64,000 nt of DNA from assembly GCA_028289445.1 (NCBI GenBank), contig JANQPO010000012.1, forward strand, positions 1-64,000, in the 5' to 3' direction. The DNA is from Tepidamorphaceae bacterium (lineage in GTDB: Bacteria > Pseudomonadota > Alphaproteobacteria > Rhizobiales > JAKSCL01). A program made the position numbers and the translations under genes. Position 1 is the first letter of the stretch; each line of letters opens with the position of its first letter. Shown piece after piece: positions 1-9,683 of the stretch. The notes beneath the pieces are model-generated. The model was not told the origin of the DNA. It did not search any database and saw only the letters and a list, made by a program, of their open reading frames with translations.

Positions 1-1
1 C

Positions 2-1060
2 GGGAAGATCCTCAATGTGGAGCGCGCGCGCTTCGACAAGATGCTCTCGTCGGAACAGATCGGCACGCTGATCACCGCGCTTGGCACCGGCGTCGGCAAG
101 GAAGAATTCGATCCCGCCAAGCTGCGCTATCACAAGATCATCATCATGACGGACGCCGACGTCGACGGCGCCCATATCCGCACGCTTCTCCTCACCTTCT
201 TCTACCGCCAGATGCCCGAACTGATCGAGCGCGGCCACCTCTATATCGCTCAGCCGCCGCTCTATAAGGTCAAGCGCGGCCAGTCCGAGCAGTATCTGAA
301 AGACGAGCGGGCAATGGACGAGTATCTGATCGAGGGCGGCCTCGACGGTGCCTCGCTTCAACTCGCCAGCGGCGAAGTCCGCACCGGCGCCGATCTGCGC
401 GTCGCGGTCGATGAAGCGCTTCAGGTCCGAAATCTCCTGGACGGTCTCCATTCACGCTACGACCGGACGATCATCGAGCAAGCCGCAGTTGCCGGCGCTC
501 TGAACGCCGAACTCGTTTCGACGGCCGACCGCGCGCTTGCGGCCGCGGATTATGTTGCCAAACGCCTCGACCGATTGTCAGAGGAGTGGGAGCGTGGCTG
601 GGAAGGCATGATCCGTGACGACGGCGCCTATGTATTCGCCCGCACGGTGCGCGGCGTGCGCGAGGCCCATGTCGTCGATTTGAAGCTGATCGGGTCCGCC
701 GACACCCGCCGTCTCGATGCCCATGCGGCAGCGCTCCAGACGACCTATGCCAATCCGGCCACCCTGGTTCGAAAGGATGCCGAAACGATCATCCATGGCC
801 CGCTGGACCTGCTTCAGGCGGTCTTTGCGGCCGGCCGCAAGGGTGTCTCCGTTCAGCGCTACAAGGGCCTTGGCGAAATGAACGCCGACCAGTTGTGGGA
901 GACGACGCTCGATCCCAACGCCCGCACGCTTTTGCAGGTCAAGGTGACCGAAATCGATGCGGCGGAATCGATCTTCTCGCGCCTCATGGGCGACGTCGTC
1001 GAACCGCGCCGTGAGTTCATCCAGGACAACGCGCTCACCGTTGCCAATCTAGACGTCTAG
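2..1060 (+). CDS. gyrB: DNA gyrase subunit B, C-terminal part (5' truncated by window)
   Basis: ATP-dependent type II topoisomerase subunit that introduces negative supercoils together with GyrA. The reading frame is open from base 2, so the N-terminal ATPase half lies outside the window. The visible part begins in the TOPRIM region: KILNVERARFDKM, then the Mg-binding motif TDADVDGAHIRTLLLTFFYR. It ends with the typical GyrB tail containing YKGLGEMNADQLWETTLDP. Between them is an insertion-like stretch of about 170 residues that GyrB shares with Gram-negative gyrases but not ParE, which favours GyrB. Stop is TAG at 1058-1060. Confidence 0.95.
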   Translation, partial: GKILNVERARFDKMLSSEQIGTLITALGTGVGKEEFDPAKLRYHKIIIMTDADVDGAHIRTLLLTFFYRQMPELIERGHLYIAQPPLYKVKRGQSEQYLKDERAMDEYLIEGGLDGASLQLASGEVRTGADLRVAVDEALQVRNLLDGLHSRYDRTIIEQAAVAGALNAELVSTADRALAAADYVAKRLDRLSEEWERGWEGMIRDDGAYVFARTVRGVREAHVVDLKLIGSADTRRLDAHAAALQTTYANPATLVRKDAETIIHGPLDLLQAVFAAGRKGVSVQRYKGLGEMNADQLWETTLDPNARTLLQVKVTEIDAAESIFSRLMGDVVEPRREFIQDNALTVANLDV

Positions 1061-1080
1061 ACGATAGGCCGGCGACCAGC

Positions 1081-1587
1081 GTGCCTGCTGCGACATCACA
1101 ATCCGAACTCCTGGCGGCCTTCGATCGCGAATGGACGAAACTCTCAGCGACGCTCGCTAAGGTCGATGACAACACCGCCGGCATGAGCACGACAGACGAT
1201 CAAACGACGATCAAGGGCGTCATCGCCCACCGAACCCATTGGATCGGTTTGTTCTTCACCTGGTATGAGGGCGGCGTTGCCGGCGACGACGTCCAAACAC
1301 CGGCACCCGGATACAAGTGGAACCAGCTTAAGGACTACAACGCGGCAATCTACCTTGAAGCCGACGCCCGAGGCTGGACCGATCTGCTTTCAGAGCTACA
1401 AGCCGCTGTCGACAGACTGCGCGCCTTCATCGCGGAGAATAGCGACGACGTGCTGTACGTGCCCGGCCTCTATCCGTGGATGAACACATGGACCCTCGGC
1501 CGCTGGGCCGAAGCGTCGGGACCGAGCCATTTCCGCTCGGCCAACACCTATATCCGCAAGGTGTTGCGTCAGGCCCAAGCGACTTGA
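1081..1587 (+). CDS. ClbS/DfsB family four-helix-bundle protein
   Basis: A 168-residue protein with a GTG start 20 nt after gyrB. The sequence has the ClbS/DfsB (DUF1706) pattern: an N-terminal helix, IKGVIAHRTHWIGLFFTWYEGG, then a conserved aromatic helix ending WTLGRWAEASGPSHFRSANTYIRK. ClbS of E. coli is a colibactin self-resistance protein, but most family members have no assigned substrate. DinB-like metal-free bundles are the nearest fold relatives. Function here is unknown; the family call rests on motif recognition alone. Confidence 0.75.
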   Translation: MPAATSQSELLAAFDREWTKLSATLAKVDDNTAGMSTTDDQTTIKGVIAHRTHWIGLFFTWYEGGVAGDDVQTPAPGYKWNQLKDYNAAIYLEADARGWTDLLSELQAAVDRLRAFIAENSDDVLYVPGLYPWMNTWTLGRWAEASGPSHFRSANTYIRKVLRQAQAT

Positions 1588-1671
1588 CGGGTACCAGTCG
1601 CTCGCACACTGGTGATTGGCAAGTGAGGCCGCTTGGTGCGACAAGCCGCACAGATAGTTCTCGCTAGAGCC

Positions 1672-2106
1672 ATGATCATGATCCGCCGTCATTTCCTTGC
1701 CGCCGCAATCGCCTCCGCGGTCCTGGTCGCCAGCCCCGCGCTGGCGTCGGATGCCTCCATCATCACGCCGCAAGAGGCCCATACGGGAGCGCGGTCGGGT
1801 GACCTTCTCCTGATCGACATCCGCACGGAAGGCGAGTGGCGCGACAGCGGTGTTGGCGAAGGCGCGCATGCGATTTCCATGCGCGACCGCAAATTCCTCT
1901 TCAAGATCGAGGCGCTGACCGGTGGCGACAAGAACGCGAGAGTGGCGCTGATCTGCGCCCAGGGCTTCCGCTCCGCCTGGCTTCGAGACCGGATGGAGGA
2001 AGAGGGCTATTCCAACGTCATCGATGTCAGCCAGGGCATGATGGGCAATGAACGCGGCGATGGCTGGATCGCTCAGGGCCTGCCGATCAACGCCTATACG
2101 CAGTAA
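1672..2106 (+). CDS. Exported rhodanese-like domain protein
   Basis: About 144 residues. ATG codons at 1672 and 1678 precede a clear signal peptide (IRRHFLAAAIASAVLVASPALA, cleavage after ALA), so the product is probably periplasmic. The mature part is a single rhodanese domain: LLLIDIRTEGEWRDSGV, then an active-site loop ICAQGFRSA with the catalytic Cys, ending in a short C-terminal strand. Such proteins move sulfane sulfur or serve as cyanide:thiosulfate sulfurtransferases; the acceptor is not deducible. An in-frame start at 1633 would add residues before the signal peptide and was not used. Confidence 0.8.
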   Translation: MIMIRRHFLAAAIASAVLVASPALASDASIITPQEAHTGARSGDLLLIDIRTEGEWRDSGVGEGAHAISMRDRKFLFKIEALTGGDKNARVALICAQGFRSAWLRDRMEEEGYSNVIDVSQGMMGNERGDGWIAQGLPINAYTQ

Positions 2107-2297
2107 CCGGTTGACATCGCCGCGAGATCGTCCTTAACCGACCATAAACGGGCCGCAATATACGGTCATTGGCGAAGCCGGCGGCCCAAAGGGGCGGGTG
2201 TGTTTTCAGTCAATGTCCTGGCGGGTCGTCGACTTCGCCCTCGACGCTCGTCACCGGGCCGTCGAAGCCCAGCACTCTGTCGGTTGGAAGCTCGTAT

Positions 2298-4502
2298 ATG
2301 GTCGGCAAGAAAGGACGCCGCGCGTCCCGCAATGAGCGGATTGAGCCGCACTTCGGTGCGGGCTCCGATGGCGCTGCTTTGAACCTGCGTTTGAGCGCCG
2401 ACGACCGTGCCGACGGGAATGGGCGCCGCAAAGCCAAGACTGCAAAGCCGAAAAAGGGCAAAGCCGCTAGCGGTTCGGCGCGGCGTCGGTCCTCACGCGG
2501 GAAGCGCGGCGGTGGCTCGGGAGGCTCGTTTCTCGGTCGCACCGTCCGCTTTGTGGCCTACTGGGGCACAGTCGCAGCCGTCTGGGCGGTTCTGGGTCTG
2601 GGCGGCTTGTTCGCCTACTACGCCTATCAGCTTCCCCAGTCCGCCAATCTGGAAATCCCAGCCCGACCGCCGTCGATCGATGTCGTGGCGGTCGACGGAT
2701 CGAGCCTCGCGCAGCGCGGCAAGATGCGCGGCCATGCGGTCGCGTTGCACGATCTGCCGCCGGTCATGCCGCAGGCCGTGATTGCGACGGAAGACTCGCG
2801 CTTTTACTCGCATTTCGGCGTCGATCCAATTGGCCTTACCCGCGCCTTGATCGCCAACATCGCGGCCGGACGCGTGGTCCAGGGCGGCTCGACGATCACC
2901 CAGCAGCTCGCCAAGAACATGTTCTTGAAGCCGGAGCGCACGATCGAACGCAAAGCCCAGGAAGCCGTCCTCGCACTGTGGCTGGAACAGCGCTTTTCCA
3001 AGGATGAGATCCTGGAAATGTACCTGAACAGGGTCTATTTCGGCGCTGGCGCCCATGGCGTGGAAGCCGCCGCCCAGCGCTATTTCGACAAGTCCGCACG
3101 CGACATCGAGCTGGCCGAGGCCGCGATCCTCGCCGGGCTTTTGAAGGCACCCTCGCGCTTCGCCCCGACTCGCAATCCGAAGGCGGCCGCCGAGCGTGCC
3201 CGTGTGGTCCTCGCCCGGATGGTCGACGAGGGCTACATCACCAATACCGAAGGCGAACACGCCGCGACACTGCCGGCGAAAGTGGCGCAACCGCGCATGG
3301 CGAGCGTCGGCTATGTCGCCGACTGGGTCGCGGACCAGGTCGAGTCCTTCGTCGGCGAGATCGCCGACGACGTCGTGGTCGAGACGACGATCGACGCCAA
3401 TCTACAGGTCATGGCCGAAGAGGCGCTTGTCCAGGTGATGGCGGAAGCCGGCGAGCAGAAGGGCGCGTCCCAGGCCGCGCTCGTCGCGATCGACGGCATC
3501 GGCGCTGTTCGGGCGCTGGTCGGCGGTGTCAACTATCAGGCCAGCCAGTACAACCGAGCGGTCACGGCGAAACGCCAGCCAGGTTCCGCCTTCAAGCCAT
3601 TCGTCTATCTGGCGGCGCTTGAAATGGGGCTGACGCCGGAATCGCTCCGCATCGACGGGCCGACCCGGATTAATGGCTGGGCGCCGAAAAACTACGACGG
3701 CGACTTCCATGGACCGGTGAACCTATCATTCGGCCTCTCGCGTTCGGTGAATACCATCGCGGCCCGCCTCACCCACGAGGTCGGCGCGGGCACGGTCGCG
3801 CAGACGGCACAACGGCTCGGGGTCGCGACTGATCTCCATGAGAATCCGTCGCTGGCGCTAGGTACGGCTGAGGTTTCCCTCCTGGAGCTGACCGGCGCTT
3901 ATGTGCCGTTCGCCAATGGCGGCTATGGCGCGCTTCCCCATGTCATCCGCACGATCAAGACACGCGACGGCAAAGTGCTCTATCAGCGGTCTGGATCGGG
4001 ACCGGGACAGGTGATCGATCCCCGTGTCATCGGCGCGATGAACTACATGATGGCGAAAACTCTGACTGAGGGCACCGGACGCGGCGCACGGCTTGAGGCC
4101 TGGCCGGCGGCGGGCAAGACCGGCACCAGCCAGAACTTCAAGGATGCCTGGTTCATCGGATTTACCGCCAATTTTGCCGCCGGTGTGTGGGTCGGCAATG
4201 ACGACGGCGCACCGACCAAGAAAGCGACCGGCGGCAGCATCCCAGCCCAGATCTGGAAAGCCTTCATGGACGAGGCGCATGCGGGTCTGCCGCCTGTGCC
4301 GCTGCCCGGCGAGTACACGCCGCTGCCACAGGGTCAGGTCCCCGTCGACGAGACGCTGCCCTGGCTGCGCGACGATCTGCAGCGCGAGGCCGGTCTGGTG
4401 CCGCCCGCCGCCGTCGGCCCACGCGTCTACAACCGCCCAGCGGAGCGACGAGGCCTCAACATTGGAACCGGGTTCCTGCGGCGGATCTTCTCCGGCGGCT
4501 AA
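2298..4502 (+). CDS. Bifunctional penicillin-binding protein 1A family
   Basis: Class A PBP of about 734 residues that polymerises and cross-links peptidoglycan. A Lys/Arg-rich cytoplasmic tail (residues 1-75) precedes one membrane anchor (around 85-108). The GT51 glycosyltransferase domain has its catalytic Glu at about residue 165 (ATEDSRFYSHFG) and the QGGSTITQQLAKN motif. The transpeptidase domain has Ser 430 and Lys 433 in PGSAFKPF, SRSVN as SxN and KTGTS as KTG. ATG 2298 was chosen because the upstream in-frame extension from TTG 2169 does not look like protein. The stop overlaps that of the converging ABC permease. Confidence 0.93.
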   Translation: MVGKKGRRASRNERIEPHFGAGSDGAALNLRLSADDRADGNGRRKAKTAKPKKGKAASGSARRRSSRGKRGGGSGGSFLGRTVRFVAYWGTVAAVWAVLGLGGLFAYYAYQLPQSANLEIPARPPSIDVVAVDGSSLAQRGKMRGHAVALHDLPPVMPQAVIATEDSRFYSHFGVDPIGLTRALIANIAAGRVVQGGSTITQQLAKNMFLKPERTIERKAQEAVLALWLEQRFSKDEILEMYLNRVYFGAGAHGVEAAAQRYFDKSARDIELAEAAILAGLLKAPSRFAPTRNPKAAAERARVVLARMVDEGYITNTEGEHAATLPAKVAQPRMASVGYVADWVADQVESFVGEIADDVVVETTIDANLQVMAEEALVQVMAEAGEQKGASQAALVAIDGIGAVRALVGGVNYQASQYNRAVTAKRQPGSAFKPFVYLAALEMGLTPESLRIDGPTRINGWAPKNYDGDFHGPVNLSFGLSRSVNTIAARLTHEVGAGTVAQTAQRLGVATDLHENPSLALGTAEVSLLELTGAYVPFANGGYGALPHVIRTIKTRDGKVLYQRSGSGPGQVIDPRVIGAMNYMMAKTLTEGTGRGARLEAWPAAGKTGTSQNFKDAWFIGFTANFAAGVWVGNDDGAPTKKATGGSIPAQIWKAFMDEAHAGLPPVPLPGEYTPLPQGQVPVDETLPWLRDDLQREAGLVPPAAVGPRVYNRPAERRGLNIGTGFLRRIFSGG

Positions 4503-7093
4503 AGCGCTCTGAGGACTCGCGCCGGCTTGCGGTCGAGCACGGTCCAGGTGCCGCCGATGCCAAGTGCGACGGTAACCACGAGTGCGATCAATGCGCCGCC
4601 GACTGCCACCGCCGGCATTACCACGAAATCGAATGCCATCACTTGAGTGACGACGACATAGGCGGCGGCCGTTCCGGCCAACACGCCGAAAAGCGCCGTC
4701 GCCAGGCCGAGCATGAGATATTCCATGGCGTAGGCGGTCAGCAGTGTCCGCCTGGTGGCGCCCAGCGTCTTAAAGATCACCGCGTCGTAGATGCGATGGC
4801 GATGGCCGGCGGCGAGCGCCCCTCCCAGCACCAAAATGCTGGCGACAAGAGTGATGGAGCTGGCCGCCCGGATGCCCCAGCCAATCTGCGTCATCAGCCC
4901 ATTGATGGTGTCGAGCGCATCCTTGATGCGAACGCTGGTCACGGCGGGAAAGGCCGCCGTCACCGCGCGCAGAACATTCTGGTCATGATCGTCCGTGAGG
5001 TTTTCGGGATAAGTCACCGTGGCGAGCAAGGCATGCGGTGCGCCGGCGAAGGTATTCGGCGAGAAGACCATGAGAAAGTTGATCCCCATGGAGCTCCAAC
5101 TCACTTCGCGCAGGCTGGCGATTTCCGCGGTGATGGTGCGGCCCAGCACATTGACCGTGACCGTATCGCCGATCTCAAGACCGAGCTCGCGCGCTTCCTC
5201 GTCGACAAAAGATACAAGCGGCGGACCGTCATAATCAGTCGGCCACCAAGCGCCTTCGACAACCGTCGAATTGGTCGGGATTTCTGCTGAATAGGTAATC
5301 CCGCGATCGCCACGCAGAACCCAACGCGCCTCCGGCGGCGCATTGAACTCGGCCGACGGAATCCCCTTCAGCGATATAACGCGGCCGCGCAGCATCGGCA
5401 CGGTGTCCAGCGCTCCGCCCGGCACCACTTCGTCGATCAACGTTCGAAAGGACTCTTCTTCCGGGTTCTGGATGTCGAGAAAGAAGAAGCTTGGCGCCTT
5501 TTCCGGAATGGCCGATGTGAGTTGACGCGACAGGTTACCGTCAATCTGTCCGAGCGCGACCAGGAGAGCCAGTCCGAGACCGAGCGAGAGAACAACGCTG
5601 GGCGTCAGGGCACCCGGGCGATGAACGTTACCGATCGCGAGTCTCAGCGTTGCCGACCGGACACGAGGGATACGCCGCGCGATGGCCATGATGGCGAGCG
5701 CGACCAGTCGCAACACGAAAAACGCGATCGCTGCGGCACCGATATAGATCATCGAGATCGACGGCACGGCGGCAAGGCTCGTTGCCATGGTTGCGAGGAT
5801 CGCAAGCACGATGGCAATGGCGACGATATAGACTGCACGCGGTCGCCGGCGCGTCGGTTCGACCTGATCGCGAAAGAGCGCGCTGACAGGAATGTCGCGA
5901 GCGCGGCCGAGCGGCCAGAGCGCGAAGGCTAGCGCGGTCAAAAGCCCGTAGGCGATGGCGAGCAGGAGCTCCCCGAAATAGATGCCGTTGGCCGCGGACA
6001 CAGGCAGCACGCTCTGCAGGGCCATTCCGGCAATAGGCGGGATCAGCGCGCCGATGACCACGCCTATCAGGGTCGCCAGAAGTGCGATCAGCGCGATTTG
6101 CGTCAGGTAAAGCTGGAAGACGAAGCTACCCGACGCCCCAACCGCCTTGAGCGTGCCGATAACATCGCGCTTGGTTTCCATGAAAGCGCGTACGGCATTG
6201 GCAACGCCAACACCGCCAACAATGAGCGCGGTGAGCCCGACCAGGGTCAGAAACTGCGCGAAACGGTCGATCGAGGTCGACAGACCGGGCGATGCGTTAA
6301 AGCGGGTGCGGGCGCTCCAACCGGCATCCGGAAACTCTGCCTCGGCCGCCGCGATTTCCGCCTGGAGCTCGGCATCGTCGGCCGCCGGGTTGGCCAGCGC
6401 GACACGATAGTGATAGCGCACGAGGCTTCCGGGTTGAACGAGACCGGTCGCTTCCAGATCGCGTTTCGACAGCAACACTCGGGGCCCAAATCCCGGCCCA
6501 TTCGATAACCGGTCGGGTTCGATGTCGATAGAAGCCGCAATCGTGAAGACCTGCCGCCCGAGAGAAACCTGGTCGCCGACCTCCAGGTCGAGACGGGCAA
6601 GCAGGCCAGGTTCGACCGCAACCTGCCGGACGTCACCGTTCGCCGCGAGCGCCTCGCCAAGGCCCTTGTCAGCGTCAAGAACGACGGCGCCGGTCAGCGG
6701 ATAGGCGTCGTCAACGACTTTGATTTCGACCAGGGCTTGACGCTCCGCCGTCGCCCGCGCCATGCCGCGCAGCGTGATGATTTCCGAGACGCGCCCGAGG
6801 CCGTCGAAATAGGCGCGTTCTACCTCAGTCGCTGGCCGTTGCACGATGGAAAACGACAGGTCGCCGCCAAGGACCACCCGGCCTTCGCGCGCCAGCCCAT
6901 CCGACATCGCGCGGGCCAAGGATCCGACACCTGCAATGGCCGCGACGCCAATGGCGATGCACGCGATGAAAACATAGAACCCGCGCAGGCCACCGCGCAG
7001 CTCCCGCAGCGCCATCCGCAGGGCTGAGGCACGCCCGCCTCCGGTGGCTTCGATGACGGGCCGCGCCTGAATGGCGTCGGAAACGCTCATCAC
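4499..7093 (-). CDS. ABC transporter permease, FtsX/MacB type (YbbP-like)
   Basis: An 864-residue inner-membrane protein with two FtsX-like modules. There is an N-terminal membrane helix, a large periplasmic region, four helices near residues 270-420, a second module around 480-510, and a C-terminal helical block ending LDRKPARVLRAL. The size and duplicated topology match the YbbP family of predicted lipoprotein- or lipid-handling exporters. It overlaps its ATPase partner by 4 nt (ATGA), so the two form an operon. As in E. coli ybbA-ybbP/tesA, a TesA-like esterase is divergent from the pair. Substrate unknown. Confidence 0.88.
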   Translation of the reverse strand: MMSVSDAIQARPVIEATGGGRASALRMALRELRGGLRGFYVFIACIAIGVAAIAGVGSLARAMSDGLAREGRVVLGGDLSFSIVQRPATEVERAYFDGLGRVSEIITLRGMARATAERQALVEIKVVDDAYPLTGAVVLDADKGLGEALAANGDVRQVAVEPGLLARLDLEVGDQVSLGRQVFTIAASIDIEPDRLSNGPGFGPRVLLSKRDLEATGLVQPGSLVRYHYRVALANPAADDAELQAEIAAAEAEFPDAGWSARTRFNASPGLSTSIDRFAQFLTLVGLTALIVGGVGVANAVRAFMETKRDVIGTLKAVGASGSFVFQLYLTQIALIALLATLIGVVIGALIPPIAGMALQSVLPVSAANGIYFGELLLAIAYGLLTALAFALWPLGRARDIPVSALFRDQVEPTRRRPRAVYIVAIAIVLAILATMATSLAAVPSISMIYIGAAAIAFFVLRLVALAIMAIARRIPRVRSATLRLAIGNVHRPGALTPSVVLSLGLGLALLVALGQIDGNLSRQLTSAIPEKAPSFFFLDIQNPEEESFRTLIDEVVPGGALDTVPMLRGRVISLKGIPSAEFNAPPEARWVLRGDRGITYSAEIPTNSTVVEGAWWPTDYDGPPLVSFVDEEARELGLEIGDTVTVNVLGRTITAEIASLREVSWSSMGINFLMVFSPNTFAGAPHALLATVTYPENLTDDHDQNVLRAVTAAFPAVTSVRIKDALDTINGLMTQIGWGIRAASSITLVASILVLGGALAAGHRHRIYDAVIFKTLGATRRTLLTAYAMEYLMLGLATALFGVLAGTAAAYVVVTQVMAFDFVVMPAVAVGGALIALVVTVALGIGGTWTVLDRKPARVLRAL

Positions 7094-7812
7094 GCCGCCG
7101 CCTGGCTACTTTGACTGTCGCCGACGATTTCGCCGTCACGCAAACGCACCACACGCTCACACCGTTCGGCCAGGTCGGCATCGTGGGTGACCATCATCAG
7201 CGTCATGCCCCGTTCGCGATGCGCCTTGAACATCAAGTCGACGATCTGCTCGCCCGTCGGCCCATCGAGATTGCCGGTCGGTTCGTCGGCAATGAGGACG
7301 GCGGGATCGGCAACCAGTGCCCGGGCAAGCGCCACGCGCTGTTGTTCACCGCCGGACAACTGAGCCGGATAGTGACTGACACGCTCACCAAGCCCGACCC
7401 GGCCAAGCTCAACCTCGGCCCGTTCGAAGGCATCGTTGCGCCCCAGCAGTTCCAACGGCACAGCGACGTTTTCGAGCGCCGTCATGTTTGGAATGAGATG
7501 AAAGGACTGGAACACGATGCCGATACGCCCGCGCCGGAACGTCGCCAGCGCGTCCTCATCGAGACCGGACAGTGTCGCGCCGGCGATCTGCACCGTTCCT
7601 GACTCCGGTCGCTCCAAACCCGCCGTCACCATGAGCAGCGTGGACTTACCGGACCCGGAGGGACCAACGAGACCGACGGCTTCGCCCTCGCTCACGTCAA
7701 GCGATACGTCTTTGAGCACATGAACCTTCGAAGCCCCCTCGCCTAGTCGAACATGAATGTTATCGAGCGCAATCATTGGTGCCGTAGCGGCAGGCGGGGG
7801 CGTGTCGAGCAT
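7090..7812 (-). CDS. ABC transporter ATP-binding protein (YbbA/LolD-like)
   Basis: A 240-residue nucleotide-binding subunit for the neighbouring FtsX-type permease. It has Walker A GPSGSGKST, a Q-loop in IVFQSFHLIPNMTALENV, the LSGGEQQRVALARAL signature, Walker B VLIADEPTGNLD and the switch His in MMVTHD. The conserved GNLDGPTGEQI segment is typical of the LolD/MacB/YbbA group rather than importers. The start ATG at 7812 gives a normal family length. It is divergent from the esterase gene with a 146-nt intergenic region. Confidence 0.93.
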   Translation of the reverse strand: MLDTPPPAATAPMIALDNIHVRLGEGASKVHVLKDVSLDVSEGEAVGLVGPSGSGKSTLLMVTAGLERPESGTVQIAGATLSGLDEDALATFRRGRIGIVFQSFHLIPNMTALENVAVPLELLGRNDAFERAEVELGRVGLGERVSHYPAQLSGGEQQRVALARALVADPAVLIADEPTGNLDGPTGEQIVDLMFKAHRERGMTLMMVTHDADLAERCERVVRLRDGEIVGDSQSSQAAA

Positions 7813-7845
7813 GAGCGTCGCGATCCTGGACCGAGCTTCGAAGAC

Positions 7846-7872
7846 TTGACGAATGGCTGTTCAGCCTACAAT
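7846..7872 (+). promoter_or_regulatory. Possible promoter of the esterase gene
   Basis: TTGACG at 7846-7851 and TACAAT at 7867-7872 are separated by 15 nt, short of the ideal 17. They lie in the 146-nt divergent region between the ABC ATPase and the TesA-like gene. Sequence match only. Confidence 0.3.
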
Positions 7873-7958
7873 TGGCGACATATAGAGACGCTGCGTTGAT
7901 ATTTGTAGATACGCGTGCGGACAATTAACCGATCACCGGCCGGCAAGGAGCATCCATC

Positions 7959-8597
7959 CTGATTCGGTTTTTCATCTTCATTGCCGTTCTTTTGGTGCCC
8001 CTACGGCTCGCCGCGGCGGATACAGTTCGGATTCTCGCCTTCGGCGACAGTCTGACGGCCGGATATCAGTTGCCGCCAGGTGCCGATTTCGCCAGCCGTC
8101 TCGAAGCCGCTCTCGCAACGAACGATACGGCCGCCGAGGTGATCAACGGCGGCGTCTCCGGTGACACCGCAACCGCCGGTCTCGCCCGGCTCGACTGGTC
8201 GCTGAACGCGAGCGCGGACGAGCAGGTCGACGGAGTGATCCTGGAACTTGGCGCCAACGATGCGTTGCGCGGTATCGACCCGGCGATCACCAAGGAAGCA
8301 CTTGTCGGCATTATCGAGACGCTAGCGGACAAGAACATCCCCGTGCTTCTGGCCGGCATGTTGGCGCCGCCCAATATGGGAGAGGCCTATGGCGCGGCGT
8401 TCAATGCCATCTATCCCGATCTTGCCAGGCGCTACGATGTCGTGTTCTACCCGTTCTTCCTCGATGGCGTTGCCGCCCAGCCCGATCTGAACCTTTCGGA
8501 CGGCATGCATCCCAATGAAGCTGGGATCGACGTCATCGTCGCCAACATCCTGCCGAGCGTCGAAGCGCTCATCGCACGTATCCGCGACCGCCAGTAG
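7959..8597 (+). CDS. Arylesterase, SGNH/GDSL hydrolase (TesA-like), probable CTG start
   Basis: Periplasmic esterase/lysophospholipase-type hydrolase. The SGNH blocks are all visible: block I AFGDSLTAGYQLP with the nucleophile Ser, block II Gly in GGVSGDTATAG, block III LGANDALRG, and block V Asp and His in LSDGMHPNEAG. A good Shine-Dalgarno AAGGAG (7945-7950) lies 8 nt before CTG 7959. Translating from there gives a complete signal peptide (M)IRFFIFIAVLLVPLRLAAA. The next usable start, TTG at 7992, would cut the signal peptide in half. No ATG or GTG fits. Confidence 0.85.
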   Translation: MIRFFIFIAVLLVPLRLAAADTVRILAFGDSLTAGYQLPPGADFASRLEAALATNDTAAEVINGGVSGDTATAGLARLDWSLNASADEQVDGVILELGANDALRGIDPAITKEALVGIIETLADKNIPVLLAGMLAPPNMGEAYGAAFNAIYPDLARRYDVVFYPFFLDGVAAQPDLNLSDGMHPNEAGIDVIVANILPSVEALIARIRDRQ

Positions 8598-8626
8598 CCC
8601 GCACAAAACCTCAAGGACCAGACCGC

Positions 8627-9676
8627 ATGGAAAAGCGCCGCCTCGGCCGCACCGATCTACACGTGAGCGTCATCTGCCTCGGCACGATGACCTGGGGAGA
8701 GCAGAACACCCAAGACGAGGCCTTCCAGCAGATGGACTATGCCGTCGGCGAAGGCGTCAACTTCTTCGACACGGCCGAACTCTATGCGATCCCGCCCCGC
8801 GCCGAGACCTATGGCGCGACGGAGCGGATCATCGGCAACTGGCTGAAGGAGCGCGGTGGCCGCGACCGGATCATCCTTGCGTCGAAGGTCGCCGGCCGGT
8901 CTGAGAACACCTGGATGCGCAGCGGCGGCCGGACCGCCGATCTCTCGCGCGATCAGATCTTCGAGGCGATCGATGCCAGCCTGACGCGGCTGCACACGGA
9001 CTATATCGACTACTACCAGGTCCACTGGCCCGACCGGCCTTCGCCGCTTTGGGGACGAAACGGCACGGTCTACAAACATGTCGAGGGCGATGGCGTGCCG
9101 ATCGAGGAGACGCTCTCGGCGCTGGACGATCTGGTGAAGGCCGGCAAAGTGCGCCATGTCGGCGTCTCGAACGAATCGGCCTGGGGCGTCATGCGCTATC
9201 TGGCGGCATCCGAGGCAAACGGCCTGCCGCGCATTCATGGCGTTCAAAACGCCTACAGCCTGGTCAACCGGACGTTCGAACTGGGCTTGGCCGAGATCGC
9301 CCATCGCGAACAGGTCGGGCTTCTCGCCTACTCACCGCTCGCGCAGGGCTATCTGACCGGCAAGTACGAAGACGGCGCCCTGCCGCCCGGTGCCCGCAAG
9401 ACGCTCTTCGGCCGCACCGCGACGCGCTACGAGAAGCCGGGCGCCGAGGAAGCCCGCAAGGCTTACTACAACGTGGCGGCCGACTTCGGCCTGGACCGGG
9501 CGCAAATGGCGCTCGCCTTCATCAACAACCGGTCCTTCGTCACGGCGAACATCATCGGCGCGACGAAGATGGAGCAGTTGAAGACCGATATCGGTTCGGT
9601 TCATGTGTCCTGGAGCGACGAGCTGGAGGGCGCAATCAACGCCGTTCATCAGATCCACCAGAACCCAAGCCCCTGA
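8627..9676 (+). CDS. Aldo/keto reductase (Tas-like)
   Basis: A 349-residue NADPH-dependent oxidoreductase of the AKR superfamily, TIM barrel. The catalytic tetrad region includes Asp and Tyr of NFFDTAELYAIPP, Lys in RIILASKVAG and His in DYYQVHWPD. The N-terminus MEKRRLGRTDLHVSVICLGTM and the length resemble E. coli Tas. Substrate cannot be predicted. It follows the esterase by 29 nt on the same strand. Confidence 0.9.
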   Translation: MEKRRLGRTDLHVSVICLGTMTWGEQNTQDEAFQQMDYAVGEGVNFFDTAELYAIPPRAETYGATERIIGNWLKERGGRDRIILASKVAGRSENTWMRSGGRTADLSRDQIFEAIDASLTRLHTDYIDYYQVHWPDRPSPLWGRNGTVYKHVEGDGVPIEETLSALDDLVKAGKVRHVGVSNESAWGVMRYLAASEANGLPRIHGVQNAYSLVNRTFELGLAEIAHREQVGLLAYSPLAQGYLTGKYEDGALPPGARKTLFGRTATRYEKPGAEEARKAYYNVAADFGLDRAQMALAFINNRSFVTANIIGATKMEQLKTDIGSVHVSWSDELEGAINAVHQIHQNPSP

Positions 9677-9683
9677 GCTAATC

